DNA from: an uncultured Victivallales bacterium
GTDB taxonomy: Bacteria; Verrucomicrobiota; Lentisphaeria; Oligosphaerales; JAFGRS01
Direction: 5' to 3'
Assembly: GCA_903834675.1 (NCBI GenBank)
Contig: CAILKC010000649.1
Coordinates: 1 to 10,875 of the forward strand
DNA length: 10,875 bases
Part shown: positions 6,432 to 10,875 of the stretch, in pieces
Layout of the letters: every line of letters starts with the position of its first letter
Position numbering within the stretch: the stretch's first letter is position 1
Made by a program: the position numbers and the translations under genes
The notes under the pieces: model-generated
Database searches by the model: none
What the model was told of the DNA's origin: nothing
Seen by the model: the letters and a program-made list of their open reading frames with translations, nothing else

Positions 6432-9008
6432 TCATGCCTGGCGACGGTTCAGGCTGGCACGCCACAGCTTGAGCAGTTCGAACCAGCCGATACTGACGGC
6501 GCCAGCGCCGACGCAGATGGCCAGGTCCATGGGGTGCAGAACCCCGAAGTGGAAGAGATTGCGCAGGAACGGCACGTACAGGATCAGCCCCATGCCCAGC
6601 GTCGCCCCGCCCACGACCCACCAGAGGGCGCCGTTCGGTTCGCGGAACATCGAGAAGATGGTCCGGGTCCAGGAGCGGTTGGTCAGGATGAGGCAGAGGT
6701 TGGCCACGACCAGGGTGGTGAAGGCCAGGGCCCGCCGTGTGTTTTCATCCACGTTCCCCATTCGGCCGGCCACCACGAAGACACCCAGGATGATGGCCAG
6801 CACCGAGGCGCCCTGCAGCAGGCTCGTGGCAATGCTTCGCAGGCTGTAGAGCCGGTCGGTCGGGTTGCGCGGCGGACGGGTCATGACATTGCGCTCCGCG
6901 CTCTCGGCCTCGAAGATCACCGAACAGGCCGGGTCGATGATAAGCTCCAGAAAAACCACATGCACCGGGAGCAGAAGCAGCGGCCAGTCCTTGAAGAAGA
7001 CCGGAATCATCGAGAGGCCGGCAATGGGAACGTGAACGGCAAAGATATACGACACCGCCTTCTTGATGTTGTCGAAGATGCGGCGCCCCATCTTCACGGC
7101 CTGGACGATCGAGGAGAAGTCGTCGTCCAGCAGGACCAGGGCGGAGGCCTCGCGGGCCACGTCGGTGCCGCGACCGCCCATGGCGATGCCAATGTGCGCC
7201 GCTTTGAGGGCCGGGGCATCGTTCACGCCGTCGCCGGTCATGGCCACGATTTCGCGGTTGGCCTTGAGGGCATTGACGAGGCGGAGTTTCTGTTCCGGGA
7301 CGACACGAGCAAAGATGTTCACGGACGGGATGCGGCGGGTCAGATCCTCGTCGCTCATCGCATCCAGTTCCGGGCCGGTGATGACCTGGTCCGGATGCGC
7401 CAGGCCGATCTGCCGTGCAATGCTCTGGGCCGTACCGGGGTAGTCACCCGTGATCATAATGACGCGGAGACCGGCGGTATAGCATTCGGCGATCGCGGCC
7501 GGCACCGTCGGCCGGACGGGATCGGCGAGGCCAATCAGACCGAGGAAGTCGAAGGCGAAATCGTGCTGCGCGTGCGGCAGGTCCTGGGCGCGGAAGCAGG
7601 CCCGGGCGGCGCCGAGCACACGCAGGCCAGCGCCGGCCATGGCCTTGACCTGCCCGGCCAAATCCTCTTGTTGGGACGCGCTAAGGTGGCAAAGATCGGC
7701 GATCGCCTCGGGGGCCCCCTTGGCCGCAATTTCGAAGGCGCTGCCGTCCGGGGAACGCCAGACATGGGACAACGCCAGGAGTTCGGGCGAGAGCGGGTAC
7801 TCTCGCACCAGCGTCCAGTTCTCGTGGAGGTGCTCGGTGCTGGCGAGGAAGCGATCCCCGAGCTGCCGCAAGGCCTTTTCCATGGGATCGAAGGGGTCGC
7901 GTTTGCAGGCCAGGATGCCGTATTCCAACAGGGGATGGAAGGTTTCAGGGAACGGGGTTCCGGCGGGGCTGTCCGCGGCGAACGTTTCGCCGGCGGCCCA
8001 CAGTCGGCTGACCGACATCTGGTTCAGGGTCAGAGTGCCGGTCTTGTCGGTGCAGAGGACGGTCGCGGCGCCGAGGGTCTCCACGGCCGGCATGCGGCGC
8101 GTCAGCACGCGGTTCTGGGAAATCCGCCAAGCGCCGAGCGCCAGGAAGATGGTGAGGACGACCGGGAACTCCTCCGGGAGGGTGGCCATGGCCATGGTGA
8201 TGCCGGCCAGCAGTCCCTGCTCCCAGACTTCGCGGGTGTTGCCGCGCGTCAGACCGTAGACCACGATCACCACCGCGCAGAGGGAGAGGCCAACGACGGC
8301 GAGGTTGCGCACCAGCCGCCCGGTCTCCCGTTGCAGCAGGGTGCTCTCCGTCGCGACGCCTTGCAGCGCCTTGCCGATCTTGCCGAGTTCCGTGCGCGGC
8401 CCGGTTGCCAGGACTTCGGCGACGCCCTGACCGCTGGTGATGAGCGTACCGGAGAAGACAAAGGGCAGATCGTCCCCCCCGGGCTTGCCGACCGTCTCGG
8501 CCGTCGCCGAGGCGGCTTTGCGGACGGGGACGGATTCGCCGGTGAGGAGTGATTCGTCCGCGGCGAGGTTCATGACGTAGCGCAGCGCCGCATCGGCCGG
8601 CACCCGGTCCCCCTCGACCAGCACGATGAAATCGCCGCGCGCCACTTCGCGTCCAACGAGGCGCCGCTGCTGGCCGTCGCGAATCACCAGCGCCCGTGGG
8701 CTGGACAGGTCGCGGAGGGCCTCCAGGGCCCGTTCGGTGCGACGCTCCTGGACGATGGTGATGCCCATCACCACGAAGACGAAACCGAGGAGCATGGCCG
8801 CGTCCGTCGGTTCGCCCATCATCAGGTAGAGCAAGCCGCAGGCGACCAGCATCAGGAACATCGGCTCCCGCGCGACCTCGACAGCGATGGCCAGGACGCC
8901 GCGCTGGCCGCTGGCGGGGAGTTCGTTGTAGCCTTCGGTCTCGAGGCGACGCGTCGCCTCGGCCTCGGTCAGACCGGAAATCGTACGGACGTCAAAGGTG
9001 GGTGACAT
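6432..9008 (-). CDS. P-type cation-transporting ATPase, Ca2+-ATPase-like
   Basis: This 858-residue pump contains all catalytic signatures: an N-terminal cation-ATPase domain (about 5-65), actuator TGES (156-159), phosphorylation site DKTGTLT with Asp321, nucleotide-binding KGAPE (430-434), TGD (520-522) and hinge TGDGVNDAPALKAA (591-604). About ten helices are expected: pairs near 38-63 and 68-87, 235-255 and 264-292, then six after about 650. Helix 4 carries PEEFP (278-282), where Ca2+ pumps such as SERCA have PEGLP; helix 6 has Glu688 and Asp692 (ELIIDPAC). Helix 5 reads FAVHVPIAGL (656-665) and lacks the Asn/Glu pair that completes the first Ca2+ site in SERCA, so export of Ca2+ is probable from overall similarity but not proven. 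The start ATG lies 18 nt after the AI-2E gene stop; only a weak AGG precedes it, so translational coupling is possible. Confidence 0.95.
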   Translation of the reverse strand: MSPTFDVRTISGLTEAEATRRLETEGYNELPASGQRGVLAIAVEVAREPMFLMLVACGLLYLMMGEPTDAAMLLGFVFVVMGITIVQERRTERALEALRDLSSPRALVIRDGQQRRLVGREVARGDFIVLVEGDRVPADAALRYVMNLAADESLLTGESVPVRKAASATAETVGKPGGDDLPFVFSGTLITSGQGVAEVLATGPRTELGKIGKALQGVATESTLLQRETGRLVRNLAVVGLSLCAVVIVVYGLTRGNTREVWEQGLLAGITMAMATLPEEFPVVLTIFLALGAWRISQNRVLTRRMPAVETLGAATVLCTDKTGTLTLNQMSVSRLWAAGETFAADSPAGTPFPETFHPLLEYGILACKRDPFDPMEKALRQLGDRFLASTEHLHENWTLVREYPLSPELLALSHVWRSPDGSAFEIAAKGAPEAIADLCHLSASQQEDLAGQVKAMAGAGLRVLGAARACFRAQDLPHAQHDFAFDFLGLIGLADPVRPTVPAAIAECYTAGLRVIMITGDYPGTAQSIARQIGLAHPDQVITGPELDAMSDEDLTRRIPSVNIFARVVPEQKLRLVNALKANREIVAMTGDGVNDAPALKAAHIGIAMGGRGTDVAREASALVLLDDDFSSIVQAVKMGRRIFDNIKKAVSYIFAVHVPIAGLSMIPVFFKDWPLLLLPVHVVFLELIIDPACSVIFEAESAERNVMTRPPRNPTDRLYSLRSIATSLLQGASVLAIILGVFVVAGRMGNVDENTRRALAFTTLVVANLCLILTNRSWTRTIFSMFREPNGALWWVVGGATLGMGLILYVPFLRNLFHFGVLHPMDLAICVGAGAVSIGWFELLKLWRASLNRRQA

Positions 9009-9026
9009 GAGCCTATTCGTGTCCTC

Positions 9027-10205
9027 TCAATGCTTGCCTATGGCCGGGCCGCCTAGCTCTGCCCCATCTCCCCCGGGGGAGCGGCCCGAGGCGTGGGCCT
9101 CAGCGTCGCCCGTCAGACGCTCGTCTCTAGCGGTCAGCACGCTGATCACGTAGTAGCCGATGGGCACGCCGACCACCATCCCCCACATGCCGAAGAAGCG
9201 CTCGCCGATGAGGAGTAAGATCAAGACCAGGATCGGATGCACGTGCAGGGCGTCGCCGGTGATCTTCGGGTTGAGCACGTAGGCCTCCAAGGCGTGAATC
9301 GCGACGATGAACCCCACCAGCTTCAGGACCAGTGGCAGTCCGCCGGCCTGGGCGCCAAAGAGCAGGATCGGGATGGAACTCAGGAATGACCCGGCGACGG
9401 GAACAAAGCCACAGAGGAAGACGAGGGTCGAGAGCAAGGCGATGCTCGGCATCCCGAAGAACCAGAGCGCGACCGCGGTCAGGATGGTGTTGACGGTAGC
9501 GATGATGGCCTGGGCGCGGAAGGCCTTGCCCAAGACCTCGGCGAAGGCCAGAAGGTGCGGCGCGGCACCCACGTAAAAGGTCCGGATCCGGCTGCTCTCC
9601 AGCTCCCTCAGCTTGGCGCCGATGCGCTGCCAGTCCATGATCAGGATGAAGGAGAGGATGATGGCCAGAACCGAGAAGATCAGCACCTCCCAGCCGAGCT
9701 TGACGAGGTGCAGGACGCTGCTCAGTACGCGCGGCAGGGCGGCCTTGACGGCGCGCGCGGCTTCGCTCCGCAGGGCGTCCATCGACGCCGCATAGCGCTC
9801 TGAGCCGATGAAGGCTTCCGCCCGGTCCGCACCGATGATCGTGACCATCAGCCCCTCGACGACGCGGGTAACCACCTCGGTGGTCTGCTTCTCGCCGTCG
9901 CCGGCAAACTCGGTCAGAATCTGCCGCGTCTCGATGATCAGCTTGGGCCCGATCCAGGTGCCTACCGCGGCTAACAGGCTCACAAACAGCACAAAGACGA
10001 AGACGGCAGCCAGCCGGTAATTCAGGTGCAATCGCCTCACGCAGCGCTGCACCGCACCCCGGGTAATGTAGGTGATCAGGAAGGTCTCGAAGATCAACAG
10101 GAAGAAGGGTTTGAGCAGATAGAAGAGCCCGACGAGGATGGCCCACAGGAGCATCTTCTCCCAGTGGTTCTCGAAGAATCTCTTGATGCCGGAACCGTCA
10201 AGCAC
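9027..10205 (-). CDS. AI-2E family (PerM-like) membrane transporter
   Basis: This 392-residue protein matches the AI-2E/UPF0118 family by length and layout. It has an N-terminal hydrophobic pair (about 18-48), a helix at 65-85, a soluble section of about 85 residues (86-170), a helix at 172-190, then a conserved C-terminal bundle (about 228-358). Signatures include FVPVAGSFLSSIPI (267-280), the helix with EAYVLNPKITGDALHVHP (307-324) and the final ERFFGMWGMVVGVPIGYY (335-352). Family members have been linked to autoinducer-2 export or to Na+/H+ antiport, so the substrate here is open; an ion role would suit the neighbours. The start is GTG, well supported by AAGGAGA at 10211-10217 with 5-nt spacing. 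It is the first gene of the minus-strand cluster. The tail after about 360 is hydrophilic, Gly-rich and probably disordered. Confidence 0.94.
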   Translation of the reverse strand: MLDGSGIKRFFENHWEKMLLWAILVGLFYLLKPFFLLIFETFLITYITRGAVQRCVRRLHLNYRLAAVFVFVLFVSLLAAVGTWIGPKLIIETRQILTEFAGDGEKQTTEVVTRVVEGLMVTIIGADRAEAFIGSERYAASMDALRSEAARAVKAALPRVLSSVLHLVKLGWEVLIFSVLAIILSFILIMDWQRIGAKLRELESSRIRTFYVGAAPHLLAFAEVLGKAFRAQAIIATVNTILTAVALWFFGMPSIALLSTLVFLCGFVPVAGSFLSSIPILLFGAQAGGLPLVLKLVGFIVAIHALEAYVLNPKITGDALHVHPILVLILLLIGERFFGMWGMVVGVPIGYYVISVLTARDERLTGDAEAHASGRSPGGDGAELGGPAIGKH

Positions 10206-10210
10206 GGAAC

Positions 10211-10217
10211 TCTCCTT
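10211..10217 (-). promoter_or_regulatory. Shine-Dalgarno AAGGAGA deciding the GTG start of the AI-2E gene
   Basis: On the minus strand a near-perfect AAGGAGA lies 5 nt before the GTG at 10205. It is the strongest ribosome binding site seen in the window, which fits its place at the head of the operon, and it supports the non-ATG start. Confidence 0.8.
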
Positions 10218-10383
10218 CAGGGCCGCGGGAGGCCCCCAACCGACTTCCCAACGTTACTAAAGGACGAAGCGGGAGGCTGGCGGATTTGACCTGCGGCGGG
10301 CGCAAGTCAGCTCCGTCGGGGTTCGCTTGTCTGAGAACCGCAGAGGGTCGAGGGCCTGCCCGCCGTGGTGGGTCGAGAGACGA

Positions 10384-10410
10384 GGGGGGACGCAGTGTCC
10401 GAGTCCCCCC
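10384..10410. repeat. Inverted repeat GGGGGGAC / GTCCCCCC
   Basis: A perfect 8-bp inverted repeat (10384-10391 and 10403-10410) encloses an 11-nt loop. It has no adjacent T-run, so it is not a typical intrinsic terminator. It lies about 180 bp upstream of the AI-2E gene and could be structural or regulatory. Confidence 0.55.
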
Positions 10411-10420
10411 CGTCGACTCG

Positions 10421-10450
10421 ATCCCGATTTCGATTTCCATCTCGATCCGC
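10421..10450 (+). repeat. Degenerate hexamer-periodic stretch
   Basis: Five consecutive hexamers of the form AT-N-N-(C/G)-N follow one another: ATCCCG, ATTTCG, ATTTCC, ATCTCG, ATCCGC. The stretch looks like a decayed 6-bp tandem repeat. No function can be read from it. Confidence 0.4.
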
Positions 10451-10508
10451 CATCCCATCGCTACGGTTTCGCGGCGGCACCCCCAGCCGCGGAAGTCGCG
10501 GGTTCGCC

Positions 10509-10576
10509 TCTGCCTCTTCAGCCCCAAAGGGGCGCAATCCCTTCTGCCTCTTCAGCCCCAAAGGGGCGCCATCCCT
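10509..10576 (+). repeat. 34-bp tandem hairpin repeat (two copies)
   Basis: Copies at 10509-10542 and 10543-10576 differ at a single base (A versus C at copy position 28). Each contains the hairpin GCCCC-AAA-GGGGC (10521-10533 and 10555-10567). A related but weaker unit, CAGCCCTGCAGGGGC, recurs inside the neighbouring inverted repeat at 10621-10635, showing that the elements belong to one family. Confidence 0.9.
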
Positions 10577-10737
10577 CAGCCCAGGGCAGCGCCCTGGGTA
10601 CCGTGCATACCCCAGATTTTCAGCCCTGCAGGGGCGCCATAGCTGGCCGCGCGCTGCCCATGGACTGTCGGTATGCCGCCCCGGCAGGGCTCAATCTCGT
10701 TTTGGATTCCATTCCCAGGGCGTTGCCCTGGGCTGAG
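10575..10737. repeat. Composite ~163-bp inverted repeat built of hairpins
   Basis: The left arm (10575-10641) and right arm (10672-10737) are inverted copies around a 30-bp centre. The outer 24 bp match at 23 of 24 positions after reverse complementing (10575-10598 and 10714-10737), and each is itself a hairpin with an 8-bp stem, CCCAGGGC/GCCCTGGG, and a 3-nt loop. The inner 20 bp (10622-10641 and 10672-10691) match at 18 of 20. The connecting segments are 23 and 22 bp and share only a few bases. This nested layout resembles paired REP/BIME-type intergenic elements. No transposase is present in the window. Confidence 0.85.
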
Positions 10738-10875
10738 GAATGGCCGCGCTTTCAGCGCTCCGCGGCGTCTGGCCTTCGCGACACGTCCCGCCGGAAGTCT
10801 CCCCCAAGAGTCACGTGACCCGTTCTGCTCGCCGGAGGCGGAGACGATCGAAACAGAAACCCCTACGGAGCTGAC

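Larger units (their letters stand above)
4863..10205 (-). other. Predicted four-gene operon: AI-2E protein, P-type ATPase, membrane protein, carbonic anhydrase
   Basis: Four genes run in one direction with gaps of 18, 39 and 12 nt and no visible terminator or large spacer, so one transcript starting upstream of 10205 is likely. Three of the four are membrane proteins and the fourth makes bicarbonate from CO2. Co-transcription is inferred from spacing only. I could not identify a confident promoter in 10218-10320 on the minus strand. Confidence 0.7.
10206..10875. other. Non-coding, repeat-rich region upstream of the AI-2E gene
   Basis: No ORF in these 670 bp looks real. The plus-strand open frames of 84-163 codons are translations of hairpin repeats, rich in Pro, Arg and Ser, and have no recognisable domain. 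The region holds the leader and presumably the promoter of the minus-strand operon (proximal 100-180 bp), then in order a G/C-run inverted repeat, a hexamer-like stretch, a 34-bp tandem repeat, and a large inverted repeat. Beyond 10740 I see only a 10-bp palindrome (GTCACGTGAC, 10810-10819). Confidence 0.75.

Noticed and set aside
6036..8552. An 838-codon open frame on the plus strand, antisense to the P-type ATPase gene
   Set aside because: It is a shadow of the ATPase and neighbouring membrane-protein genes in high-GC DNA. Its product is rich in His, Gly, Asp, Glu and Gln with no domain, whereas the minus-strand frame has every P-type ATPase motif.
10384..10410. Intrinsic terminator
   Set aside because: The 8-bp stem has an 11-nt loop and no T-tract on either strand, and no gene ends nearby.
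10286..10818. Plus-strand open frames of 84-163 codons upstream of the AI-2E gene
   Set aside because: They are translations of the hairpin repeats and G/C-run DNA, overlap each other in different frames, and show no domain or ribosome binding site.

Overview
The window is GC-rich bacterial DNA. The best taxonomic clue is the protein at 225-1118. It has a type IV pilin-like N-terminus ([18 protein letters not shown]), a C-x2-NL-x-Q / YADD-x-DGY block and a C-terminal H-x9-DG motif. That combination is typical of the very large pseudopilin families of the Planctomycetes-Verrucomicrobia-Lentisphaerae group. The pilin signal lacks the usual glycine before the cleavage site, which fits Lentisphaerae-like relatives best. 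This assignment is an inference from family knowledge.

Layout. Positions 1-224 hold a short array of 49/56-bp hairpin repeats. Positions 225-4926 form a regulatory and envelope module. A pseudopilin-like protein and an NtrC-class sigma-54 activator lie on the minus strand. A transmembrane sensor histidine kinase and a small multi-histidine membrane protein lie on the plus strand, diverging from the activator across a 62-bp intergenic region. Between activator and pilin lie a candidate -24/-12 (sigma-54) promoter with exact GG/GC spacing and, further upstream, two 6-5-6 palindromes. One of these is a perfect TGCACC-N5-GGTGCA, the classical NtrC-type site. Together these suggest that the kinase/activator pair controls the pilin-like gene, similar in logic to PilS-PilR control of pilA.

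Positions 4863-10205 are a compact four-gene minus-strand cluster with gaps of about 12-40 bp. In transcription order it encodes an AI-2E-family (PerM-like) membrane protein, a Ca2+-ATPase-like P-type ATPase, a four-helix membrane protein of uncertain family (bestrophin-like at most), and a beta-carbonic anhydrase very close to E. coli Can. The combination suggests coupled cation/bicarbonate or pH handling, but substrates are not proven by sequence. The last 64 bp of the carbonic anhydrase gene overlap tail-to-tail with the small membrane protein gene.

Positions 10206-10875 hold no convincing gene. They contain a good ribosome binding site for the AI-2E gene, a G/C-run inverted repeat, a hexamer-like stretch, a 34-bp tandem hairpin repeat and a large composite inverted repeat of about 163 bp (10575-10737) built of smaller hairpins.
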